Positions 25,049-32,416 of a DNA stretch of 57,713 bases are shown here, one piece after another. Below the pieces are notes generated by a model. That model was not told the origin of the DNA, ran no database searches, and saw only the letters and a program-made list of their open reading frames with translations. Positions within the stretch are counted from its first letter, which is position 1, and each line of letters begins with the position of its first letter. This DNA comes from Collinsella aerofaciens (GTDB lineage Bacteria; Actinomycetota; Coriobacteriia; Coriobacteriales; Coriobacteriaceae): contig NZ_JADNOH010000041.1 of NCBI RefSeq assembly GCF_015557435.1, positions 1-57,713 of the forward strand, given 5' to 3'. The position numbers and the translations under genes were made by a program.

Positions 25049-26470
25049 ATGACCAACCCCATGCAGTTCCCCGACGGCTTTGTGTTTGGCGGCGCCACCG
25101 CTGCTTACCAGGTTGAGGGCGAGACCCGTACGCACGGCAAGGGCAAAGTGCCCTGGGACGATTTCCTGGCTGCTCAGGGTCACTTCTCCCCCGATCCCGC
25201 AAGCGACTTCTACAACAAATATCCGGTCGATATCGACCTGTGCCAGCGCTTCGGCATCAACGGTATCCGTGTCTCTATCGCTTGGAGCCGTATCTTCCCC
25301 AACGGCACTGGTGAGGTTAACCCCGAGGGCGTCGCCTTCTATCACGAGCTCTTTGCCACCTGCAACAAGGCCGGCGTTATCCCCTATGTCACGCTCGATC
25401 ACTTTGACACGCCCGAGGCCTTCTACCAGAACGGTGGCGAGGGCTTCCTGACGCGCACGACCATCGATGCCTTCGTCGAGTACGCCAAGTTCTGCTTTGC
25501 CGAGTTCACCGAGGTCAAGCACTGGTTCACCTTTAACGAGATTCCCGCGACCGCCGAGGGCAGCTTTATCGTTGGCAACTGGCCGCACGGCGAGAAGTAT
25601 CGCCTGGACAAGGCCTTCCAGCTTATGCACAACATGATGGTGGCCCACGCCAAGGCCGTCATCGCCTTCCACGAGGGCGGCTTTGAGGGCGAGATCGGCA
25701 TTGTCCAGAACCTGGAGCCCAAGTATCCCCTCGACCCCAACAGCGCCGCCGACTGCGAGGCAGCCCGCATGGCCGACGTCATCAACAACCGCTGGGTGCT
25801 CGACGCCACCTTCCGCGGCCACTATGCGGCCGATACCATGGAAGCTGCGACGAAGCTCGCGCATATCGCCGGCGGCGAGCTCGACGTACGTGACGAGGAC
25901 GTCGCCGCCCTGACCGCCGCACTCCCCCACAACGATTGTCTGGGCGTCAACACCTACAAGTGCCAATTCCTGCGTGCCGCCGAGGGCGAAAACGACATCA
26001 ACCACAACGGCACCGGCGACAAAGGCTCCTCGCGCTGGTTCCTCAAGGGCGTTGGCGAGGCATGCGTGCGTCAGGGCATCCCCACCACCGACTGGGACTG
26101 GATTATCTATCCCGAGGGCCTGTACGACCTGCTGCTGCGCATTAAGAACGATTACCCCAACTACAAGAAGATCTACATCACCGAGAACGGCATGGGCTAT
26201 AAGGACGACTTCGAGGACGGCTTTATCGACGACGCCCCCCGCATCGACTACATGCGCCAGCATCTCGCGTGGATCCTCAAGGCGATTGACGGCGGCGTGA
26301 ACGTCGACGGCTACTTTGTGTGGTCGCTGCAGGACCAGTTCTCCTGGACCAACGGCTATAACAAGCGTTACGGCCTGTTCTACATCGACTTTGAGACCCA
26401 GAAGCGCTATCCCAAGGCGAGCGCGTACTGGTACAAGAACGTCGCGGAGACCGGCCTGCTCATGGCCTAG
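25049..26470 (+). CDS. lacG: GH1 6-phospho-beta-galactosidase/glucosidase, copy 2
   Basis: 473 residues, one GH1 domain, closely similar to the 20132 enzyme. The acid/base glutamate is in WFTFNEIPATAEG and the nucleophile in YITENGMGYKD. It keeps the LacG-like GETRTHGKGKVPWDDFL near the N-terminus and NGYNKRYGLFYIDFETQKR for phosphate binding. Differences lie near the acid/base loop (NEIPATAEGSFIVGNWPHG against NEIWADASNTYIEGTFPGG), so the preferred sugar may differ. The start has AGAAAGGA upstream. It forms an operon with the frameshifted IIBC. Confidence 0.9.
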   Translation: MTNPMQFPDGFVFGGATAAYQVEGETRTHGKGKVPWDDFLAAQGHFSPDPASDFYNKYPVDIDLCQRFGINGIRVSIAWSRIFPNGTGEVNPEGVAFYHELFATCNKAGVIPYVTLDHFDTPEAFYQNGGEGFLTRTTIDAFVEYAKFCFAEFTEVKHWFTFNEIPATAEGSFIVGNWPHGEKYRLDKAFQLMHNMMVAHAKAVIAFHEGGFEGEIGIVQNLEPKYPLDPNSAADCEAARMADVINNRWVLDATFRGHYAADTMEAATKLAHIAGGELDVRDEDVAALTAALPHNDCLGVNTYKCQFLRAAEGENDINHNGTGDKGSSRWFLKGVGEACVRQGIPTTDWDWIIYPEGLYDLLLRIKNDYPNYKKIYITENGMGYKDDFEDGFIDDAPRIDYMRQHLAWILKAIDGGVNVDGYFVWSLQDQFSWTNGYNKRYGLFYIDFETQKRYPKASAYWYKNVAETGLLMA

Positions 26471-26492
26471 TTTCAGCCACATACCCCTTGTC

Positions 26493-26540
26493 GGCCGCAT
26501 GCGAATCCTTCCACGGGTTCGTATGCGGCCTTTTTGTTTT
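26493..26540 (+). terminator. Terminator of the second lac cassette
   Basis: GGCCGCATGCGAATCC...GGGTTCGTATGCGGCC followed by TTTTTGTTTTT. Confidence 0.85.
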
Positions 26541-26564
26541 TGGTGAGCTCGAGCAGGCCGTTTG

Positions 26565-26860
26565 TCTCAATCTGTAACATCTAGCAGGGATTTTCGGTCC
26601 TACCTGTTACAGATTTAGATGGACGGGCCCGCCCGGGTCGAAAAATCTAAATCTGTAACAACTAACCCGCTTTTGGCCGCCTACCTGTTACAGATCGAGA
26701 CAAACGCGCAGGCCAATCCGCTTAATCTCAATCTGTAACATCTAGCCGAGCTTTTCGGTCCCAGTTGTTACAGATCGAGACAAACGGAATCGGCCAGGCA
26801 GAAAATCTCGATCTGTAACATCTAACGATCATTTGACCACCTAGCTGTTACAGATCGAGA
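26565..26860. repeat. Array 3 of the 55-bp hairpin family (copies E to H)
   Basis: Four 55-bp hairpins at 26565, 26646, 26726 and 26806, with offsets of 81, 80 and 80 bp. The 14-base arms are TCTYRATCTGTAAC/GTTACAGATYDAGA. The 27-base loops vary but mostly keep TTTTNGG near the centre; spacers between hairpins are 25-26 bases and unrelated. It directly follows the terminator of lac cassette 2. Confidence 0.88.
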
Positions 26861-26933
26861 CAATCAGATGGTCAAATCCTCACTTTCCAGGCAGCTACGA
26901 AGCGCTCCACTTTCCTTATTATTATCGGTATCA

Positions 26934-26986
26934 CGAACACACTTTCGGTATCTTTTAATGCCGAAATGATACCGAAAGCGTGTTCG
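26934..26986. repeat. 53-bp palindrome (CGAACACACTTTCGGTATC arms)
   Basis: 19-base arms 26934-26952 and 26968-26986 match at 18 of 19 positions. A further CGGTATCA lies at 26926. It is upstream of the AlbA_2 gene and could be an operator or a hairpin element. Confidence 0.6.
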
Positions 26987-27073
26987 AAAATACGGTTAAT
27001 TCCATGCGTTAGCCCAATCAAGCCCCAGGCTTACAAACTCCGTTTTTTCAGAATGCCAATGCATTCGCGCTTG

Positions 27074-27187
27074 CGTGTCATTTCACGTCACGTTGACACG
27101 CAAAATGACACGCAAATTTTTTCGTGTCATAATTTTGACGCGTGAAATGACGTGTAAAATTTTACGTGTCATTTTTCATGTCAAATT
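27074..27187. promoter_or_regulatory. Dense array of TGTCA/TGACA half-sites
   Basis: About nine TGTCA/TGACA/CGTCA half-sites in 110 bases in both orientations, including GTGTCATTTCACGTCA and its near-inverse TGACGCGTGAAATGACGTG. The array ends 20 bases before the AlbA_2 gene start, so autoregulation is likely (inference). Confidence 0.55.
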
Positions 27188-27208
27188 GAAGCGAAACGGA
27201 GCATCACG

Positions 27209-28465
27209 ATGCAAGAATCCAAAGATCTTGAATTCAAGGAATGCGTCACTAATTCGTTCCTTAAAACCGTCTCCGCTTATGCAAATGGCACGGGAGGACG
27301 CGTGCTATTTGGAATTAACGACGACGGAGAAGCCGTTGGCCTCGATGACCCCAAGCAGACCTGTCTGGATATCGAAAACAAGATTAACGATTCGATCATC
27401 CCCCAGCCCGATTACTCCCTAAAAATCAACGAGTCCGATGCAACCGTAGAGCTTACGGTCTTTCCCGGCAGATCGAAGCCTTACCTATACCGCTCGAAGG
27501 CATACAAGCGCAATGACACCGCGACCATACCAGTTGACACCCTAGGGCTTTCACGCCTCGTGCTCGAAGGTCAAAACCTCTCCTTTGAACAGCTCCCGGC
27601 AAACAAGCAAGATTTATCTTTCACCGTTTTAGAGAATCGCTTAACGGCGAAGCTTTCGCTTCAGTCGTTCACAACCGACACCCTCAAAACCCTCGGCCTG
27701 CTCGATCAGACCGGGACCTATAACAACGCGGCAGAACTGCTCGCGGACGAGAACGATTTCCCAGGTATCGACATGGCGGTGTTTGGCGACACCATCAATC
27801 TCATTAAGCAGCGCAAAACTCTCGAACATGCATCGGTTTTAACGGAGATTGACGGCGCTCTTGAACTATTTGAAACTCAGTACTGTTACGAAGAGATCAA
27901 GGGAATGGAGCGGGTCCGCAAGGAGCTTATTCCGCTCGAAGCATTCCGCGAGGCCATTACCAATGCAATCGTTCACAGGACTTGGGATGTACCCGCGCAC
28001 ATTCGCATCTCGATGTTTGACGACCGCGTGGAAGTCGCCTCGCCCGGCGGCTTGCCAGCAAGCATGACTGTCGATGAGTACCTATCCGATATGCTGTCCG
28101 TTAGGCGTAACCGCATTCTTGCCGAAGTCTTTTTGCGCCTGGGTCTTATCGAGGCCTTTGGAACGGGCATCATGCGAATTCGCGACACCTATAAAGACAG
28201 CATCAAAAAGCCCCGTTTTCAAGTTTCGGATAATGCCATTGTGGTCACACTTCCCCTACTCATGGATAACCCCGGGCTCGAAGGCGACGAACTTACCGTA
28301 TTCGGACTGCTGAGTAGAGTACATCCTCAATCGGCAAGTGAGCTTACGGCCAAAGTAAGCTTTAGCCGCTCGAAGCTTAATCGCATCCTCAAAAAACTCG
28401 TTGAGACAGGCCTGGCGACAGTTGAAGGCACCGGCAGAGGACAGAAGTATCGCCTGCTGCGCTAG
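27209..28465 (+). CDS. AlbA_2 domain / RecG-like (HATPase_c_4) transcriptional regulator
   Basis: 418 residues. The N-terminal AlbA_2 (Schlafen-like) domain includes LEFKECVTNSFLKTVSAYANG and GGRVLFGINDDGEAVGL (residues 8-50). The middle has the HATPase_c_4 signature PLEAFREAITNAIVHRTWD near 250 and LRLGLIEAFGTGIMRI near 310. A C-terminal winged helix follows (ASELTAKVSFSRSKLNRILKKLVETG). Such proteins are putative DNA-binding regulators; targets are unknown. The start has ACGGAG upstream. Base usage is more AT-rich than its neighbours, which suggests transfer. Its stop codon abuts the stop of the convergent DeoR gene with no spacer. Confidence 0.82.
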   Translation: MQESKDLEFKECVTNSFLKTVSAYANGTGGRVLFGINDDGEAVGLDDPKQTCLDIENKINDSIIPQPDYSLKINESDATVELTVFPGRSKPYLYRSKAYKRNDTATIPVDTLGLSRLVLEGQNLSFEQLPANKQDLSFTVLENRLTAKLSLQSFTTDTLKTLGLLDQTGTYNNAAELLADENDFPGIDMAVFGDTINLIKQRKTLEHASVLTEIDGALELFETQYCYEEIKGMERVRKELIPLEAFREAITNAIVHRTWDVPAHIRISMFDDRVEVASPGGLPASMTVDEYLSDMLSVRRNRILAEVFLRLGLIEAFGTGIMRIRDTYKDSIKKPRFQVSDNAIVVTLPLLMDNPGLEGDELTVFGLLSRVHPQSASELTAKVSFSRSKLNRILKKLVETGLATVEGTGRGQKYRLLR

Positions 28466-29230
28466 CTAGCAGATGACCTGCGTGTGCTCCTCGATGGCGG
28501 CACGGTCCTCGGCGGAGATGCTCGGCTCGCACACTACGGCGTCCAGGCTGTCCAGGCGGCAGAAGGTATAGAAGTCGCGCTTGCCGATCTTGCTGGAGTC
28601 GGCGATGAGGTAGCGCGAGTCGGCCTTGCTAAAGGCGAGCTGCTGGATGCGGCCCTCGTCCATGTTCGACGTGGACACGTCGCCGTCCAGAATGCCGTTG
28701 GCACCGATAAAGGCCGCGTCGATTCCCAGCGCGCGCAGGGTGTCCTCGGCCGTGGGGCCCACAAAGGCGGCGGTGCGGCGACGGTACATGCCGCCCACCA
28801 GACACAAGTCGCAGTCCTCGCGCTCCTCGAGCAGATTAAAAACCGAAAGCGAGTTGGTCACAATGCGCAGGCGAAACGCCGGCAGCATCGAGGCCATCTG
28901 TTCAACCGTGGTGCCCGTACCCAAAAAGATAGTCGAGCCCTCTTCGATAAGCTCCACGGCGCGGCGTGCGATCTGCAGCTTTTCCTCGGCATGCTTGGAG
29001 CGTTTTTCGCTGTGCGAGTACTCGTGGCGGAGCATCGCATGGGGGCGACCCTGCGCGCTGCGGGCACCGCCATGCACGCGCTCGATCTCGCCCAGACTCG
29101 CAAGCTCTTCAAGGTCGCGGCGAATCGTCATGTCCGAGACACCTAATGCATCAGAGATCTCTTTAACCGAGACCGTCCCCTGCTCCTCGAGCAGCTGCCG
29201 AACCTTATCCTGTCGCTCCGCCTTAATCAC
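28466..29230 (-). CDS. DeoR-family regulator, LacR-like
   Basis: 254 residues from a GTG at 29230, with GAGGG upstream; an ATG at 29251 would add 7 residues but has no ribosome site. The HTH is VSVKEISDALGVSDMTIRRDLEEL with ERVHGG, followed by the DeoR sensor domain (EEGSTIFLGTGTTVEQMA near 97). It is divergent from the second galM. GAACAA in its promoter region recalls the palindromes upstream of lacA, so it is a candidate LacR for the tagatose pathway (inference). Confidence 0.85.
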   Translation of the reverse strand: MIKAERQDKVRQLLEEQGTVSVKEISDALGVSDMTIRRDLEELASLGEIERVHGGARSAQGRPHAMLRHEYSHSEKRSKHAEEKLQIARRAVELIEEGSTIFLGTGTTVEQMASMLPAFRLRIVTNSLSVFNLLEEREDCDLCLVGGMYRRRTAAFVGPTAEDTLRALGIDAAFIGANGILDGDVSTSNMDEGRIQQLAFSKADSRYLIADSSKIGKRDFYTFCRLDSLDAVVCEPSISAEDRAAIEEHTQVIC

Positions 29231-29435
29231 GATGAGCCCTCGACATTCCACGCGTACATCAATTCAAACAGTAACGAACAAATTGTATCAGATTCGCGCG
29301 GGCCAAAAATGAGCGCTTCAGCTGCGCCTTCCTCACTTTTTTTGAGAAAAATACCCCCTGCTTTAGTGGGGTGTAGTGATAATCTCGCCTGTTCGCGCTA
29401 CAGTTTGTCCGAAATACCTCGATGTTAGGAACCAA

Positions 29436-30488
29436 ATGATCACTTCCGAGCTTTTCGGCACCGCGCCATGCGGCACCCCCGTTCATCGTTACACCCTCAA
29501 CGGGCCCGAGATCTGCGTTCGCATTATGGACTACGGCGCCACCGTTCTGGGCATTGACGTACCCGACATCCCCGGCAACGTACGCGATGTGGTGCTGGGC
29601 TTCGATAAGCTCGAGGATTACTTTGACAACCCCGCCTGCTTTGGCGCGACTATCGGCCCCGTAGCCAACCGCACTGCAGGCGCCACAATTACCATCGATG
29701 GCACGGACTGGCACATGCCCGCCAACGAGGGCGCCAACAACCTGCATAGCGATCTTGAGCATGGCCTGCACAAGCGTGTGTGGGACGTTGAGCTCGACGA
29801 GGTCCACAATGCCGTGCGCATGACTACCTCGCTCGAGGATGGCGAGCTGGGACTTCCCGGCAACCGCACGTTTACGGCCGTGTTCACCGTGACGCCGACG
29901 GGCCGCTTCCGTATCGAGTACAGCTGCGAGAGCGACCGCGCCACCTACGTGTCCATGACCAACCACACGTACTTTAACCTCGCCGGCCACAACGCCGGTA
30001 TGGACTGCGAGCACTTCTTTGTTGCCAACGCTGCCCACTACCTGCCCATTAACGAGCAGAACATCCCCACCGGCGAGATTGCTTCGGTCGAGGGTACGCC
30101 GTTTGACTTCCGTGAGCTGCGTCCCGTCGCACCCGGCATGGAGGCAGACGATCCGCAGATTAAGCAGGCCCGCGGCTATGACCACTGCCTATGCATCGGC
30201 GGCTACCAGTACGGCCGCAATCTGCGCCGCGCGATGCATGTTGAGGAGATGTGGACCGGTCGTGAGCTGGACTACTACACCACCGCCCCGGGCGTGCAGC
30301 TCTACACCGGCAACTGGCTGGGCGACGAGCACGCCAAGGACGATGCTAACTATGGCTGGGGTGCCGGCTTTGCCCTCGAGGCAGAGATGTACCCCGACAC
30401 GCCGCACCAACCGCTGTTCCCGCAGGGCATTGTGGGCCCGGGTCACCCCTACAGCAATGTGATCGAATACCACTTTATGAGGCACTAA
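29436..30488 (+). CDS. galM: Galactose mutarotase (aldose 1-epimerase), copy 2
   Basis: 350 residues, clearly homologous to the galM at 7620. FGATIGPVANRT near 70, the catalytic-histidine block MTNHTYFNLAGHN near 175 and the C-terminal GAGFALEAEMYPD are conserved. The start at 29436 (MITSELFGT) has TTAGGA upstream; the frame extends to 29376 without a ribosome site. It is monocistronic and divergent from the LacR-like gene. It probably prepares galactose released from phosphorylated or neutral galactosides. Confidence 0.9.
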   Translation: MITSELFGTAPCGTPVHRYTLNGPEICVRIMDYGATVLGIDVPDIPGNVRDVVLGFDKLEDYFDNPACFGATIGPVANRTAGATITIDGTDWHMPANEGANNLHSDLEHGLHKRVWDVELDEVHNAVRMTTSLEDGELGLPGNRTFTAVFTVTPTGRFRIEYSCESDRATYVSMTNHTYFNLAGHNAGMDCEHFFVANAAHYLPINEQNIPTGEIASVEGTPFDFRELRPVAPGMEADDPQIKQARGYDHCLCIGGYQYGRNLRRAMHVEEMWTGRELDYYTTAPGVQLYTGNWLGDEHAKDDANYGWGAGFALEAEMYPDTPHQPLFPQGIVGPGHPYSNVIEYHFMRH

Positions 30489-30513
30489 GCCCATAACGCA
30501 ACATATCGCACAG

Positions 30514-30551
30514 CAGCGCCCGCCGGCACCACCGCCGACGGGCGCTTTTTC
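30514..30551 (+). terminator. Terminator of the second galM
   Basis: AGCGCCCGCCGG-CACCAC-CGCCGACGGGCGCTTTTT. Very similar in sequence to the gal operon terminator (11692-11731). Confidence 0.85.
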
Positions 30552-30595
30552 ATCTTTTGGACTCATTTTCGCTGTGACTGTATGAGTGACATATC

Positions 30596-30747
30596 AAAAC
30601 TATGCCCATTTACTACGTTTAGCCTGGGATGCTCGACCATGCACCGGTTTTTGTTAAACTCTCGAGCCGTCTACCTGCAGTTTTGTTTTTCTCAAATTCG
30701 ACATGCTCGGCGATAGCCGATCAAACGTAGTAAATGGACATAGTTTT
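30596..30747. repeat. MITE-like element with 25-bp terminal inverted repeats
   Basis: Left end AAAACTATGCCCATTTACTACGTTT without the last bases at 30596-30620, right end 30723-30747, differing at one position. The 102-base interior has no ORF. Together with the terminator it accounts for 30489-30814. Confidence 0.65.
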
Positions 30748-30814
30748 TGACAGACGGCATCGCTCGCATCCCTCGCAAGGGCAAAATGATCCGTTTTCCT
30801 CCGTCCCCAAGGGA

Positions 30815-31297
30815 TCACTTGAACAGATTGCCGATGGGGTCGGGATTGGAGCTGGGGAGATAGCGGATTTCTAGCTCTACGCCGAGCGCCTGCAGTTCTT
30901 TGAGGGCAGCGACGTCTGCGTCGCTCACGGCAACCGCGGGCGTTATGGGGCGCTTGCCCTCCCCTGCCTGCATATGGCCGATGCTGATCTTGGTGATCGG
31001 CACGCCGCCCTTAACCAGTGCCAATGCATCCGCGGGCGACGCCACCATGATCAGGATCCATTGGCGCGGCGTTGCCGCATGAATAACGTCAATCGTCCTT
31101 TGCACCGAGAAGAAACGCGTCCACACGCCATCGGGCGCCGCCACCCTCATGGGTGCCCACTTGCGCGAATCCGCCGCAATCTCGTCGTTGACGATGAGGA
31201 CGAGGTTGGTGCCCACGGCCTCATTCCACAGCTCAACATCCTGCCCATAGATAAAGCGGTCATCGATACGCGTGAGAAGAATCTTGGGTTGAGCCAT
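30815..31297 (-). CDS. Mannose-family PTS IIB-like protein lacking the active-site histidine
   Basis: 160 residues, full length for a mannose/sorbose-family IIB. The active-site loop reads RIDDRFIYGQDV (residues 10-21) where the family, including the copy at 40557, has RID-R-HGQV. The phospho-accepting histidine at position 17 is thus a tyrosine (codon TAT). It cannot accept phosphate in the normal way. No IIA, IIC or IID is next to it. It may be a regulatory or decoy paralogue, or a gene losing function; the reading frame is intact and otherwise well conserved. Confidence 0.85.
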   Translation of the reverse strand: MAQPKILLTRIDDRFIYGQDVELWNEAVGTNLVLIVNDEIAADSRKWAPMRVAAPDGVWTRFFSVQRTIDVIHAATPRQWILIMVASPADALALVKGGVPITKISIGHMQAGEGKRPITPAVAVSDADVAALKELQALGVELEIRYLPSSNPDPIGNLFK

Positions 31298-31386
31298 CGC
31301 TGCCCCATTCTGTTTGAGACCCGTAAGGGCAAGACATCACGTCTTGAATATTAGTGCATTTAAAGTGAGAAAAGCCGTCAGAACAC

Positions 31387-31415
31387 TTGCGCGGATTTGC
31401 GATGTCCCGTATCAT
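31387..31415 (+). promoter_or_regulatory. Promoter of the tRNA-Thr gene
   Basis: TTGCGC (31387-31392) and TATCAT (31410-31415) with a 17-base spacer, 39 bases before the tRNA. Confidence 0.65.
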
Positions 31416-31454
31416 AGACAGCCGTTGACGCCTCAGTTGCGTCACCACATGGCC

Positions 31455-31530
31455 GCCAGCGTAGCTCAGTTGGTAGAGCACCGCTCTCGTAAAGCGGGGG
31501 TCACCGGTTCGAGCCCGGTCGCTGGCTCCA
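31455..31530 (+). tRNA. tRNA-Thr (anticodon CGT)
   Basis: Full cloverleaf: acceptor GCCAGCG/CGCTGGC, D-arm AGCTCAGTTGGTAGAGC, anticodon stem CCGCT/AGCGG with loop CTCGTAA (anticodon CGT), T-arm GGTTCGAGCCC, and an encoded CCA at 31528-31530. Confidence 0.97.
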
Positions 31531-31541
31531 TTGCACAAGAT

Positions 31542-31565
31542 AGCCGCCTTCGGGCGGCTTTTTTG
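31542..31565 (+). terminator. Terminator after tRNA-Thr
   Basis: AGCCGCC-TTCG-GGCGGCT followed by a T-run, 11 bases after the tRNA end. Confidence 0.85.
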
Positions 31566-31629
31566 TTGCCGATTTTGCGCACGCCCGCCAATCCAAGCGC
31601 AACGTCGCCGGCAACCCCCTACTCAACAA

Positions 31630-31683
31630 CAAAAGCCCCGCCAACCGCGGTCTCCCAAACGGGAAGCCACGATCAACGGGGCT
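31630..31683 (-). terminator. Probable terminator of the YhcH gene
   Basis: AAAAGCCCCG...CGGGGCT with an inner TCTCCC-AAAC-GGGAAG hairpin; on the minus strand it ends in a T-run. Confidence 0.6.
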
Positions 31684-31739
31684 CAAGCGCGACCCCCTCA
31701 AGGGAATCACGCCAACACACGGCTCAGCCGTGCAGCTCG

Positions 31740-32213
31740 CTACTCCTCCCAGTAGGCGTCGGCAAGTAGCTTGAAGCAGATCTTCTTGACCGGCTGCGCG
31801 CCATCGCCCGGGAACTCGAGCGTGGGCATGTGAGGCTCGCCGGCAACGAACAGGGCAAACTTGTCGTCGGCCAGATCGCCGGCGATCGAGGCGTCGGAAT
31901 CGACCAGATCGTAGTCGTCCTTCTCGTCAAACTCCTGAACCAGCGTCAGGCTGCCCGTGGCGACCTTAAAGGCCTCGCGACCCTCGACGTCGATCTGCAG
32001 GTCGTGATAGCGCTGATGCGTCTCATAGTGAGCCTCAGCCTCGGGACGCGTCGTGGGAGCCATGACGTTCGCAAAGACCTTGTCGCCCAGAATCGGATGG
32101 CTGCCGACCTCGAGCTCCGCCGGGTCGTTCTCCTCGAGCCAATCAATCAGCACGTCGAGGCCCTTGAGCATGCCGCGGTATTCCTCGATATCGCCCAGTG
32201 CACCGTAAATCAT
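31740..32213 (-). CDS. YhcH/YjgK/YiaL-family protein
   Basis: 157 residues, the usual size. Cupin-fold metal-binding residues are in EAHYETHQRYHDLQIDVEG (near 60-78), and DKFALFVAGEPHMP near 115 is conserved. Relatives occur in sialic-acid and beta-galactosidase operons and are thought to act as sugar anomerases or isomerases; the reaction here is unknown. It lies downstream of lacX-lacC copy 2 and a nagA remnant on the same strand and may be part of that transcript. Confidence 0.85.
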   Translation of the reverse strand: MIYGALGDIEEYRGMLKGLDVLIDWLEENDPAELEVGSHPILGDKVFANVMAPTTRPEAEAHYETHQRYHDLQIDVEGREAFKVATGSLTLVQEFDEKDDYDLVDSDASIAGDLADDKFALFVAGEPHMPTLEFPGDGAQPVKKICFKLLADAYWEE

Positions 32214-32245
32214 CTAAATCCCCTCTCGGATCGTCTCTTTGGCAG

Positions 32246-32401
32246 CTACTCGGTAAACGCGTTACCGACGCTGTTGCCGCCCACATACGTCTCGACCAGG
32301 GTAAGGTCGGGATTGAACACGACAAAGTCGGCGTCGCGCCCCGGCATAATGCTACCGCACTTGTCGTCCACACGGACCAACAGGAAGCGAGCAATATCGA
32401 G
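32246..32401 (-). pseudogene. nagA: nagA 3'-end remnant
   Basis: Read on the minus strand, the last 39 codons encode DKCGSIMPGRDADFVVF... to ...NSVGNAFTE-stop, agreeing with the C-terminus of the intact NagA (35113-36282) at 35 of 39 residues. Upstream of that it is degenerate (LDIARFLLVRVD against the intact ADIAIRMATEVPARSAHIE), about 7 residues shorter, and then it ends at the lacC copy. There is no start codon or catalytic part. It marks an old duplication or deletion between the two loci. Confidence 0.8.
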
Positions 32402-32416
32402 GCGCAATCCAAACTC

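Noticed and set aside
26565-26860. CRISPR array
   Set aside because: The units are 55-bp hairpins made of inverted 14-base arms with variable loops, the arms themselves vary, and there are only four units. No cas gene is present.
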